Assembly (NCBI RefSeq): GCF_016808335.1
Contig: NC_053149.1
Span: forward strand, 15,613,714 to 15,677,713
Reading direction: 5' to 3'
DNA from: Panicum virgatum
Taxonomy: Eukaryota; Streptophyta; Magnoliopsida; Poales; Poaceae
DNA length: 64,000 nucleotides
Part shown: positions 37,183-47,823 of the stretch, in pieces
How positions within the stretch are numbered: the first letter of the stretch is position 1
Layout of the letters: the number at the start of each line of letters is the position of its first letter
Position numbers and translations under genes: made by a program
The notes under the pieces: generated by a model
The model's database searches: none
Told to the model about the DNA's origin: nothing
The model's input: only the letters and a program-made list of their open reading frames with translations

Positions 37183-37769
37183 CACTGGTAGAAAAATAGC
37201 CACCAGTACCGGCTGTCAGGTGCGGTACGCAGCCGGTACCGGGCTAGCTGGTACTTAGCGGTCCACCATTTAGTACCGGCCATAGTACGCAGCCGGTATC
37301 GGCTAGCCAGTACTAAATACACCATCCAGAAAAAATAAAACCTATGATAAATTTACGTGCTCACAAAGGATTCAAACCCACAACCTCCAACCTTGCACCT
37401 AGCTTCTTTGCCATCCCAACTAAGCTTCACATGTGGTTGTGTGAGGGATATTTTCCTTTTGAATAACCCGTAAAGTACCATTTAGTACCGGACCAAGACA
37501 CCGACTGGTACTAAATGTCACCTTTCAGTACCGGTCGGTGTCATTGGCCGGTACTAAATGGCCACGCCATTTTAGTACCGGGCCAAAACACCAACCGATA
37601 CTAAAATGTGACAATTAGTACCAGACGGAGGTATGACCTGGTACTAAATGATTTCAAAAAGTGTTAAAATTTAGAACCAGTACTAAATGGCCCCCGAAGC
37701 CATTTAGTACCGGTCCTAAATCTGACCGGTACAAAGGCTGAGGGATGAATGACTACTTTTCTTGTAGTG
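37183..37769. mobile_element. Small non-autonomous CACTA element (TSD CGT)
   Basis: It begins CACTGGTAGAAAAATAG and ends CTTTTCTTGTAGTG. CGT flanks both sides (37180-37182 and 37770-37772), the 3-bp duplication of CACTA elements. TTTAGTACCGG and CCGGTACTAAAT words recur in both orientations near both ends, as subterminal repeats. It is 587 bp with no gene and carries a tRNA-like segment (37358-37438). Confidence 0.92.
37358..37438 (-). other. Degenerate tRNA-like segment (4 of 4)
   Basis: On the minus strand AAGCTTAGTTGGG (A-box-like, complement of 37414-37426) is followed by GGGTTTGAATCC (B-box-like, complement of 37368-37379). The spacing is tRNA-like, but the acceptor stem is poor. It lies in the middle of a 587-bp CACTA element. 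Confidence 0.5.
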
Positions 37770-37809
37770 CGTGTGTTTACATGTGGACTCGTGCTTTTCC
37801 AAATCCTAA

Positions 37810-38183
37810 GAGCAACTCCAACAGATTGATTTTTCCCTTTCCCCTTTCTCATCTTATAGGAGAATCCCACATCACAATTTTAGCTTATTGGGGAGATGTG
37901 CTCCAGCACATTGATTTTTCCCTTTCCCCTTTAATTCATGAGTGGCCAGGATCTTCTCATGCATGTGGATCTTGTGGTTAGGAAAGAATGGATAGAAATG
38001 GAGAAGGAAAGGGAGAAGGTGGAATTCCTCTTTAAAAAGGGGAGAGGGGAGAGAAATAAAGGGGAAAGGAGAAAGGGGAAAAGGGGAAATCAATCTGTTG
38101 GAGCTAAATTTTTTCTTCTAAATCCCTTTTATGGCTAAAATGTGGAAAGGGAAAAGGGGAAAATCAATTTGTTAGAGTTGCAA
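37810..38183. mobile_element. MITE with TAA target site
   Basis: It starts GAGCAACTCCAACAGATTG and ends AATTTGTTAGAGTTGCAA, imperfect inverted repeats. TAA is on both sides (37807-37809 and 38184-38186), as for PIF/Harbinger-type MITEs. Internally TTTTTCCCTTTCCCC and the inverse AAAGGGGAAA repeat several times. Confidence 0.75.
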
Positions 38184-38793
38184 TAATTGTGGCTACAGCA
38201 TCCGGATGCTCTCATCAAACCTCAGCTGATAACTTGATTTATGATCTATCTAAAATATCTCTAAATGGGCTTCAAATTTATATGTAATTGGGCTCGTTAA
38301 TTTTAACAGTAATCATCAAAATAGTAGTACATTACTTCCTGCTGATATATATATGCAAAACATTCTAACTCAATTAATTAGTGAAATGTTTGCTCAATTC
38401 TCTTGCAGAGACAACAAATAATGTGCATATACTCAAAATAAAACATCTACATCTTGTACTAAAAACATTTGTCAGGTTCGACAAACTTAAAGCTCGATAG
38501 ATAATTAAATTTGTAAGTGAAATAAGGGACTAATAAACTGAGTTTTATCGCATAGCTAGCCCTCATATATCGTCTCAAAATTTGTGTGCTATATGACCAA
38601 CTTGCCGACCAGAGTACGATTGCAGACGAACTCCTTCCTCCCCTCATGGCCGCCTTCCAGTGCCCTCTCTCTCTCTCTCTCTGAGATCACCCAAGAGGTT
38701 ACCTTCAAATCCGTGAAGCCAGCGCCACCGCGCCTCAATGCCTTCATCTTCTTTTAGCTTGGCGTGGAGGCGTGGAGCATGCTCTGCCTACCT
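38184..38793. other. Unassigned sequence with CT microsatellite
   Basis: No gene is seen. A CT microsatellite lies at about 38666-38683. 38640-38790 is GC-richer, with no domain in its short ORFs. Confidence 0.4.
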
Positions 38794-39541
38794 TATAGGT
38801 GGCCAAATGGGCCAGGCCCGCTGGGCCGGCACAAGCGTGGGCTGAAAAAGCATGGCACTGGGATGGCCTGGCCCGTGGCCCACCGTTCCAGTGCCCGTGC
38901 CCGGCACGGCCCAATGACAGTGCCGTGCCTGGGCCTCCATATCGACTTACAGTGCCGGCACGGTCCGGCCCGGTAAGACCATCTAACCCACTCACCAATA
39001 GCCCACAGCCCATATAAACATAGAAGCCCTATCTCCTTTCTATTCTTCTCACTCCCTCCTCTATCTTCATGTGCCGTCACCACTCCTGCCGCACGCCCCC
39101 TTAGGAGCCGGCCCTTCACGCGCCGTCGCTACTCCTGCCGCACACCTGCCTTGTCTCCGTTCGCTGCCACCATCCTGCCTCCTGCCGCCACCGTCGCCCT
39201 TGGCAGCCGCTGTGCCGGTTGTCCCCAGTCGCCGCCGTCGTCCCCCGCACAGGCCGCCGCCGCCATCATCCGGCCTCCCCTCCTCCCCATGCTCTGTGTC
39301 GGCCGCCTCTGTCACCCCTCCGGCCTGAGTACTGCCGAGCTATCATGCCCAGGGGCACGGCACGGCATGCTAGTGCCCTTATAGGGTCATGCCTTGGCCG
39401 ATGCCTCGGCCTACGACGACACTATGCGGCACGGCACGACAGCGCTGCCGTGCCACATCGTGTCATGCCTCGCAGTGGCGTGCTTCGCCGAGCCAGTGCC
39501 GTGGCGTGCCTAGGCCTAGGCGGTCCGTTTGGCCAAGCATA
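38794..39541. mobile_element. Non-autonomous hAT element (TSD GCCTACCT)
   Basis: The 8-bp target duplication GCCTACCT lies at 38786-38793 and 39542-39549. The ends TATAGGTGGCCAAATGG and CCGTTTGGCCAAGCATA are inverted repeats matching at about 13 of 17 positions. The outer parts are rich in GGCCCGG and GGCACGG words. The middle (39060-39320) is a GC-rich block with overlapping ORFs that may be captured DNA. No transposase. Confidence 0.88.
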
Positions 39542-39549
39542 GCCTACCT

Positions 39550-39871
39550 CCACCGAATCGACAAGTCACGTGAAGCCAAACTCCTATCTCTAGCTAGCTT
39601 ATTCGACCTGTTGTGTATCAATTTGAATGCTTCTTGCTATCATTCCATCGCAGCACAGTCAGAAAATGGATGATCTTGCCGCCGCTGTCCAACAGTGTCG
39701 ATATGAGAGGTGGAAGTTACGTGCTTTAGAAATAAGTATAGATAGCATATACAAACGAATAACAAGGCAAGATATAATATTGACTGTTGGATGTGAGCAC
39801 ATGGGCGACCCTCTATGCACACAAAATCCACTCTCAATACAAATACAATGATACCATGCATATATGCATTA
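39550..39871. other. Unassigned sequence
   Basis: A short stretch between the hAT element and the Stowaway MITE with no recognisable gene or repeat. Confidence 0.4.
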
Positions 39872-41153
39872 CTCCCTCCGTCCCAGGATATAAGGCATGA
39901 TCAATATTGGCACGGTCTTCAATAATAATATTTCACTCTTAATATCTCCTATAATATAATGTTTGTAGCAACAAAATTATATTTATATGAAACTACTTTA
40001 AAATTTGAATACTTTTAAATTATACATGATACCCAAAGATTAAGGATTAAGGACTAATAAAACGCTTCATCAGCGGCAAGATAGCACCGCCGACTAGCCC
40101 TGACCCGTGTGGAGGGTTTCACGACCCGTCCGACCTAAGGGGACGGGTGGTCCCTCCGCCCGACCGAAGGAAGAAGCACGCATCCCGCCCGACGTATCGG
40201 GCGGACCCGCCTTGTCAGGCGGACGAGCAGGCGGGGAAGGAAACACACCCGGCCTATAGCAGGGGCCCGCCACGACATGCGCCGAACGGGTCTGACAGCA
40301 GTGCAGGTGAACACCGACCAGGGCATGCGACCAGGCATGCCTTGGCGCCGCCTGCGCTGCCACAGCGCACAGTGGAGCATCCCTTCCCATCGCGTCCTAC
40401 GTCGTAGTAGGGCATAGGGTAGGGGCCGGGCATGATGCACCGGAACCAAGATATCGGTGCGTATCCCGCTCCGCAGACCACGAATCAGGCGACCCCGGCT
40501 GCAGAGGCGGAGGGCGGCGACGGCAGGGCCAGGAGCGACTAACGAAGACAAGGACGACGAAGGAGGGGCCGCGCAGACTTCAACCTCCTCTCTCTCTCTC
40601 TACGATTGTACACTGTTCTCTCCCATGTTGTATAAAAGGTAGAGAACAGGCTCCAGCACGGTGAATCATGCCCTGAGACAACACACGATCCAGGGAATGA
40701 GCCCAAGATAGACACGCACTCTCTCACCGTTGGAAAAGTGGCAGGCGGAGCTCCGAGCAGCCTCCCGCCGGCAGCAGCCCCAACCAGATGAGAGTCACGA
40801 ACACTCCACCTTCTCACTGATCTTAGAGACTTAGGACGCATGTCCCTCTCTCGACCCTTTGTAACCCCCTACTATAAACCAGTGAAAGATACTAGAGCAA
40901 CACGAACTGAATGTAGGGTATTACACCTCCCGGCAGCCCAAACCAGTATAAATCCTTGTGTCTTCCTGCACTACCATCTGCCCCTAAACGCGCATCCGCG
41001 AAGATCACTAGCCGGTGCTAAAAACACCGATAAATACAATGATATGATTATTATAAAACAAAGTTTTTATTATACAAGATTAATCATAGGTCAAAATTTT
41101 TAAAGTTTGAATCTTGAATTACATGCGCGCCTTATATCCTAGGACAGAGCGAG
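39872..41153. mobile_element. Stowaway-type MITE split by an LTR
   Basis: The left end CTCCCTCCGTCCCAGGATA and right end TATCCTAGGACAGAGCGAG are inverted repeats. The flanks are TA (39870-39871 and 41154-41155). The two halves (39872 to about 40050, and about 41030-41153) are AT-rich and separated by about 1 kb of GC-rich LTR sequence. Confidence 0.85.
40050..41030 (+). repeat. LTR nested in the Stowaway-type MITE
   Basis: GC-rich insert with a TATA box (GTATAAAAGG, about 40629-40638) in plus orientation. Its 3' part (CCAGTATAAATCC ... GCTAAAAACACCGA) resembles the 3' part of the LTR ending at 22325. The boundaries are approximate and no target duplication was confirmed. No internal domain. 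Confidence 0.55.
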
Positions 41154-41196
41154 TATAACAAAACATATAGATCAGTTTGGTATAGCTTATTACTTG

Positions 41197-42752
41197 TGTT
41201 GACGTTGAATTGGTCAACACACAAGCGGTAGAACGTGCAGATCGCAGATGATCGCTTCACCAGCGACGATCATCGGCGATCGGTCAGACCTGTTAGCGTA
41301 ATCGGAACGGGGGTACCTATAACCCTGGACAACTGCACGGTTAAGGGAAGGTGGCCCGCCAGCGTCGTCAGCTGAGCGGAGCTAGGGGGCCCTCACCCAG
41401 AACGTCTACCCCATGGAGATGGGCGCTCGCGCGGAACAGGCCAGGACCCGGCCCAGCACGGGAAACCCGGTGAAGGCCCTTCCTTCCCCACGAAGACACC
41501 CGCCCGGTAAAAAGATCTTTTACCGGGCAGGAAACCCAGTGGGTTATGGTGCCGAGCCGCCAGGCTCGGTACAGAGCCCAATGAGAGGCGCAGCCTCCCC
41601 GTAAAAACATCAAGATTACAGGGGCGCTGTGTTCTCAGGCGATAAGGAGATAGACGGCTGGGACGGCTTATCCCTGCGTTACGTCCCATCAGGCTGTAGA
41701 TGGTCGGTGGCAGGGGCCCACCACCATTTACATCGCAACCATCGCAGTAAAAATGGGGTGTCCCGAGCCGCCACCCGGGGTTGACCTGAGGTCACCTCAG
41801 GCCACCAAGAGCTCGCGGGGTGCCTCCGGGATCCCGCGGAGCCACCACGGGTCATGAGGGGCCATAGGGCACCCGAGGCCACCTCGGGGCACCCCGGGGC
41901 CTCTCCCTGGGTGCTCCTAACGGCGCTGGGACCCATGAGCCTGCTATGGCAGGCCTGACAAGCCGCATGCCCACCTGACAAGGGGCAGGGCAGCCTGGAA
42001 GATGGCGCCCACCACGCAAAGGGGGCGTTCACACGAGTTAGAGAGAAACAGATGGGATCTGTAGCCTATAAATAGAAAGATGCCCAGACATGTAAAGAGG
42101 ACTTTTTCCCCCAACTTGAACTCTCGGGATCGATGAGACCTGAGAACTCAGATAATCAAGAACCAATCACACATAGGACGCAGGGTATTATGCCTCCGGG
42201 TGGCCTGAACTTGTCTAAAAACCACTATCCCTATCTGCTTCCACGAGGAAGTTCTTTGCGTGTTATACACCCCTGGCCGAATCTCTAAACGGGGGTTCCC
42301 TCGAATCCCTGCTAGTGGTACTCACCCACCGTCAAGACCGGTCGTGCAAACCGGTCAGACCGGTCAGACGCAGAGAGCACCGCAAAACCTAAAACCTCAA
42401 GCTCGGGAGGGACACCCCCCCCCCTTGGAGCTTGAAGATCTAGGTTGTCTTAGTGTTGGCAGGCCACCCAAGATGCCCTTGAACACCATTGAAACGAGCA
42501 AAGAACAACACGAGGTTGAAAAAGTTAGGATTTGGAGAAAATGATAGATTGATTGATTCGATTGGGTAGAAGGACCTCAATTGGTTGTGGCCTTTATATT
42601 TATAAGCCGGGGAGGACGTACCCCTTCCAAATAGGGTTACAAAAGGACTCTAAATACAGATCTAACTCGACTAAGATTACATAGGCCAGACCAGTCCGAC
42701 CGGTCCGAGCAGTCCGGTCGGCCTCGGCATTTACCAATTTTGGCTACCAACA
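41197..42752 (-). repeat. Left (3') LTR of the Tat element, interrupted
   Basis: It matches the right LTR over its whole length once the solo LTR at 41291-42334 and its duplicated AGACC are removed (about 507 bp net). GACCGGTC-type clusters lie at 42335-42372 and 42687-42723. A C run at 42412-42423 is absent from the other copy. Confidence 0.9.
41291..42334 (+). repeat. Solo LTR nested in the Tat LTR (TSD AGACC)
   Basis: Starts TGTTAGCGTAATCGG and ends CACCCACCGTCA. AGACC lies on both sides (41286-41290 and 42335-42339). A CTATAAATAG TATA box near 42067 gives plus orientation. 1044 bp, with no internal domain. The family is not assigned. Confidence 0.88.
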
Positions 42753-42753
42753 T

Positions 42754-42772
42754 ATGTCCTCCTGCCTTTTTG
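42754..42772 (-). promoter_or_regulatory. Polypurine tract of the Tat element
   Basis: On the minus strand AAAAAGGCAGGAGGACA lies immediately before the 3' LTR, the position of the plus-strand primer for reverse transcription. Confidence 0.7.
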
Positions 42773-43254
42773 GTGAGCTTTGCAAGCCAAAAGTCAAGTA
42801 CAAAAACTTGCCTAGACACATGATTTACTCAAAAAATGCAAGGCTAAAAACAATGCTAAGGGTGATATTCTTATACCGGACGTCTTCATCTTCAAGCGTG
42901 TTGCCACACGCTGGGGTAATATTTCTTCAAGTTTCTTCCATTAAAAGCCCTCGGAAGATGTTCTCCTTGCAGTGTCTCCACCATATAAGAATTGCCAAAG
43001 ATAACCTTGACGATTTTGTATGGTTATTCCTAACTTGGCGATCACTTGTCGAACTTGTTGCTCTTCATCCCAAGAGGTAATATTGTCCTCCAATCCAGTT
43101 CACTAACCTGAAATGTTTGCTTTTATGTTCTTGTTGTAAGCTCTAGCCACCCGAAGCTTGTCTTCCTCAATTTCCTTCAAAGCTTACAACCGCTTGTTGC
43201 TCACCTCATCGATGTTATTCATCATAAAATCATGATAATCAATAGTGGTAAGAT

Positions 43255-43850
43255 CATGATTTTAAAGGCGATAAGGCGAGGCAAGGCGATCCGACTCCTT
43301 CCAGATGCCTAGGCGAGGTAGGCGACGCCATACCATGATAAGCGATAGCAGCAGGAACTAGAGGAAATAAAAAGAAAAAGAAAAGGAGAAGGGGAGAAAA
43401 GAAGGGAAAAGAACTGGGCTAAAAGGATTCAGCTGGCCCAGCCCACTAGACAGCCCAGCATACATACCCTATCTACTTCTATCTGCTGCTGATACTCCAC
43501 GAGCAGCGCCGCTGCCACCGTTCATCTCTCTTCCTCCCTCCGTCTCCCCTTACTCCCTCCCTCTGTAGCAGCAGCGCCTCCGTCGGAGAAGGGAGCGGGC
43601 GGCGGCGGCAGAGCACACACGGACGGCGGCTGGACGCGCGTGCTGGCGGCGGCTGGACGCGCACCCGCGGGAGGCGCGCGCGAGCGGCGGCGGGACGTGT
43701 GCACTGGTGGCGGAGCATGCGGCGGGGCTATTTCCCCCTCCATTCTTCCCCTCCCTCTCTCTCTTGCTGCTTTTTAGCTAGGCGGTCAGGACGCCTAGGA
43801 TTGTTTGAGCGCCTGGACGCCTAGGCCTAGGCGACGCCTTTAAAACCATG
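43255..43850. mobile_element. hAT-type MITE nested in the Tat element
   Basis: The ends CATGATTTTAAAGGCG and CGCCTTTAAAACCATG are inverted repeats with one mismatch. GGTAAGAT is duplicated on both sides (43247-43254 and 43851-43858), 8 bp as for hAT. AGGCGA-type words repeat near the ends (43265-43325 and 43780-43840). The 43500-43745 block is GC-rich with only spurious ORFs. Confidence 0.85.
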
Positions 43851-44024
43851 GGTAAGATCATTTTGTTTAGCCAATCTATAAGCATCCAGATTCACCTCAA
43901 TGGGCAAAACGTCCTCTTGACCGTATACAAGCTCAAAAGGAGTAACTTTAGTAGCACCATGTCTCGATATACGATGAGCCCACAAAGCTTCAGATAAAAC
44001 CTCATGCCACCTCCTAGGATTCTC

Positions 44025-44580
44025 TCATATCTTCTTCTTGATAAGCTTTATCAAGATCTTATTACTAGACTTGGCCTGACCATTGGTCTGAGCATAATAT
44101 GGAGATGAATTGAGTATCTTAATCTTGTAAGATTCGACAAATTCATGTACCTCCTTCGAAATAAATGATGAACTTTGATTCATCGTCAAAGTCCATGGAA
44201 TGCCGAATCTATGTATAATGTGCTCGGTAACAAACTCAATCACCTCTTTATGTGTTATATTCTTCAAAGGAACTGCTTCGGTCCATTTAGTGAAATAATC
44301 TGTAACAACCAACACGAAGCGATACCCCTTTGAAGGAGGATTATTCTGTCCAATAAAGTCCAACCCCCATCCTCTGAATGACCATGGATTGATAATAGGA
44401 TGCAATAACGCAGCAGGCATAAATTGTATATCACTATTCACACCCTTTATAGTATCTCAAACAATCCGCCATCGTACTTGGCCAATAAAAACCGGCTCTC
44501 CTAAGCATCCACTTCATTTTAGGAGCCAATTGATGGTACCACATATGCCTTCATGAACTTCTCTCATAGCAACACGAGCC
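44025..44580 (-). pseudogene. Tat integrase fragment
   Basis: Integrase inserts the element's DNA copy into the chromosome. The minus-strand ORF at 44025-44441 has the core with GLDFIGQN (first Asp), VLVVTDYFTKWTEA, FGIPWTLTMNQSSSF and YYAQTNGQAKSSNK. In the family the last two blocks normally read TDQG and NGQAESSNK. So the second catalytic Asp is Asn and the catalytic Glu is Lys here, both explained by G-to-A changes on the sense strand. 44441-44580 holds decayed upstream zinc-finger sequence after a stop. A TGAGAG-type change ends the frame at 44025; the downstream part is interrupted by the hAT-type MITE. Confidence 0.85.
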
Positions 44581-44899
44581 TGATCAGCATCTAAACACTA
44601 GAGAAGCAAGTCTTCGGCAGTTCGACGATAAAACTCATCACTGATCAAAATATATTTAAATGCCAAACGCCGAATATTCCTCTCTGCACCACGACCAGGA
44701 TCTCTCAAATATGTTATGATAGGCACCCTCCAATCAGCAACTTTGGCCTTCCCCTTTGACTCAAAGTTAATGGCAGAATTGTTGTTTTCTGTTGTCTAAG
44801 TGGTCAGACTGGTCTGGGCGGCCAGACCGATCGGCGCGACCAGTTGGACCGGTTGGTTCAGAATTAGCAGCTAGACTGTTGCTCGCATTGGCTTTCTCA

Positions 44900-45899
44900 T
44901 GTTGAAATATTTATTGGTAACATTGTAGCCAGATGTTTGCTGAGCCAGAGTATTAGCCTTTTTATTATCCTCCCTTGGAATATGTTGAATGGAAATTCAT
45001 CAAAGCAAGAGATAATATCAAGACATCTATCAAGATATGCATTTAAAGATCCATTGTAGCATTGGCATACCTTAGATACTTGCTGGACCACCAGAAGTGA
45101 ATCTCCATAAACTTCCACATGTTTAACACCCATAGATTCCAGGAATTCCAAGCCAAATAGAAGTGCTTCATATTCAACTTTTATTATTCGTGTGTTTCTC
45201 TTCCAATAGGTTTGAGAATTCAAAAAGAGTGCCACTCGGAGAAATAAGAACAGCACCAATCCCTTGACCATCATCACAAGCCGATCCATCAAAGAACAAC
45301 TTCCATGGAGTGCAAGTAATATAGCCGACTTTCAAATCATGCTCACAATTAACCTGATGTTCAACAATGGGATCCACAACAATTTGGCCCTTAACAGCTC
45401 TCAAGGATTCAAAGGCCAAATCATACTCAACAAGTGCATAAACCCACTTTCTGATTCTACCACTTAAAATCGGCTTTTGAAGCATATGCTTAGTAATATC
45501 GACTTGACAAGTAACTATGCAAGTACTAAACAATAGATAATGCCTCAACTTGGTACAAGCACAGTAAAAAGACAAGCACAATTTCTCAATAAAAGTGTAT
45601 CTTGTCTTTGCATCAATAAGTCGTCAGCCCACATATGTAATAATATACTCTTTGCCTTCAGCATCTTGAGTCAGAACAACACCAATAACTTTATCTTTTG
45701 CAGACACATAAAGACTAAAAGAAGTACCTCTCTTAGGCGCCTTGAGAACCGGTGGTGAAGATAAATATATTTTGATCTTCTCAAAAGCTTCCTGCTGTTC
45801 TGCCCCCAAGTAGTCAGCTTCATCTTTCACCGAAGGATAGGAGTAAAAGTATCTATCTTTCCGGACAACTTATATATAATTCTTCTCAAGAAATTCACT
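44900..45899 (-). pseudogene. Tat RNase H region (both RNase-H-type domains)
   Basis: Reading the minus strand: 45830-45899 encodes NFLRRIIYKLSGKIDTFTPIL, the end of the reverse transcriptase connection. 45624-45830 encodes EAFEKIKIYLSSPPVLKAP, followed by decayed RNase H. 45174-45581 overlaps the end of that domain and the start (FFDGSAC) of the second, RVT_3-type domain. 44897-45292 continues it (VEYEALLFGLEFLESMGVKH). The frames change at about 45830, 45600 and 45200, so the region is broken. These domains remove the RNA strand during reverse transcription. Confidence 0.85.
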
Positions 45900-46939
45900 T
45901 GGGCGCCAACAGTGGAGAACGGGGGTGGCTGAATTAGGGTTTGGTGCCCCCCCCACCCAGTATTTATAGCCACTTGGGCGCCCCTAGGTAGGTTCCCATG
46001 GGCCCCACCTTGGGCGCCCATGGTTGGGCTTCCTCGGGCCCCATCTTGGGCGCCCACCCTTATGGGTCTGATAAGGCCCATTAGTGCATCTAAGTCCAGT
46101 CTAATTTGGATCTTATCCTTATTAGCCTTCTGGGCCCGTAAGTGTGTGACCCTATGGGCTCACCGTGAATAGACATGGCCGAGTACTCCTACTCGCCAAT
46201 AGTTGATTGCGGTCTCTAGCAAAACGTGTCAACTCCTATGCATGCGCGAATCATATCTGTCAAGCCGTCACAATCTTATACATGTTGTTCCCTTTGCCTT
46301 ACGATATTTGGTCTAGCTTGAAGCTGACCACTCTTTCTCGATCCTGTGATTCAGAATACTTGGTTAACTCTTAACCTTAGCATGGCCATGCATTTCTTGA
46401 TCCGATCACTCGAGGGGCCCAGAGATATCTCTCTCTTGCAGAGAGGGGCAAATCCCATCTTGACCGACTATGTTTCACAGCATGCTTCTTAACAGACCTG
46501 AAAGCCACCTTTATGACTACCCAGTTACGGTGTAGCGTTTGATGGCTCCTAAGTAAGACGGTTGACATCTTGAGTACATACGATGATCTCAGGTCTTAGG
46601 ACACAGCGTATATATTGTGTAATGAGAAGTCATCATCTCGTGTTGGGTCAGTTCAGTCTCACGTATCACATGACCCCACATTATTAGTTTGACATCCCTA
46701 TGTCCATGACTTGTGAAACATAGTCAATCAACTAATACATGTGCTATTCTAATATTCATGTATGTCCTCACATGAATTCCGACTAAGAACATTTTAGAAT
46801 ATCCATACAAGTAAAGAGTTTCACAAATACTTCTCATAAGCATTAATCAATACAAGTTGTCATCCATGGATATTCAAGGAACACTTTATTAATCATGAAT
46901 ACAAGGAAATATGATTGCCTCTAGGACATATTTCCAACA
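45900..46939 (-). repeat. Angela-like Copia LTR inserted in the Tat reverse transcriptase
   Basis: On the minus strand it starts TGTTGGAAATATGTCC at 46939, the hallmark of Angela/BARE-type LTRs. A CTATAAATAC box (minus, about 45960) supports the orientation. It interrupts the transposase-like reading frame of the host element after GDF. About 40 residues expected between GDF and NFLRR are missing, and the flanks (TCACT and AAATC) do not match. So the insertion was accompanied or followed by a deletion. The inner boundary near 45900 is approximate. Confidence 0.75.
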
Positions 46940-47823
46940 AAATCTCCCGTCGATACATCAAAAGCACACTTGAGCGGGTTCATCTTCAAACCATACCTAC
47001 GCATCCTCTCAAAAGCAAGTTTTAAATCAGCCAAATGATGACTCAAGCCGGCCGATTTAATCACAATATCATCAATATAAACTTCCAATTTAACACCGAG
47101 TAAATCATGGAAGATCAAATTCATAGCTCTTTGATAAGTAGCAAAAGCATTCTTTAAACCAAAAGTCATAACAACCCACTCAAACAAACCAACAAAGCGA
47201 GGACATCTAAAAGCCGTTTTAGACATATCTTCTTCAGTCATAAATATTTGATTGTAACCTGCATTACCATCAAGAAAACTGATAACACGATGCCCTGACA
47301 CTTCATTGATCAACATATCAGCTATTGGCATAGGATATTCATCTTTAGGAGCAGCTTTATTAAGATCCCAAAAATCAATGCAAACTCTAATCTTGCCTGA
47401 ATCTTTCTTTTCAACGAGCACAATATTAGAGATCCACTCCTCACAACGATAAGACCGAATAAATCCAGCATTCAATAAATGATTAATTCCTTATTTTATT
47501 CGGTCATATATAATAGGATTAAAACACCTAGCAAGTTGTTTATAAGGTCTAAAACTGGCCTTAATCGGTGGCCGATGCTCAACCAAATCAAGACTCAAAC
47601 CAGGCATCTCAGAGTATTCCCATGCAAAACAATCAACATACTCTTTTAATAAGTTTATTAAATCGGCTTTATAATCAACTGATAAATTTGCATTTACAAA
47701 AGTCGGCCTAGGAACAGTACCATCTCCAATATCTACTTTTTCCAAAGGATCAGACGACGTAAAATCTTGGCCTAATTTATCTACATCACCGAAGTCCTCA
47801 AGGGCCTCGCACATATCATTCAT
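46940..47823 (-). pseudogene. Tat reverse transcriptase
   Basis: Copies the element RNA into DNA. The minus ORF 47491-47823 holds the leader with VDCFAWEYSEMPGL and HRPPIKASFRPYKQ, typical just before Tat reverse transcriptase. A stop or frameshift near 47480 separates it from the ORF 46921-47475. That ORF has SNIVLVEKKDSGKIRVCIDF, then GYNQIFM, KTAFRCP and the catalytic YIDD in VYIDDIVIKS. The active-site aspartates are intact. The frame is cut at 46939 by the Angela-like LTR, so thumb and connection are separated from the rest at 45899. Confidence 0.9.
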
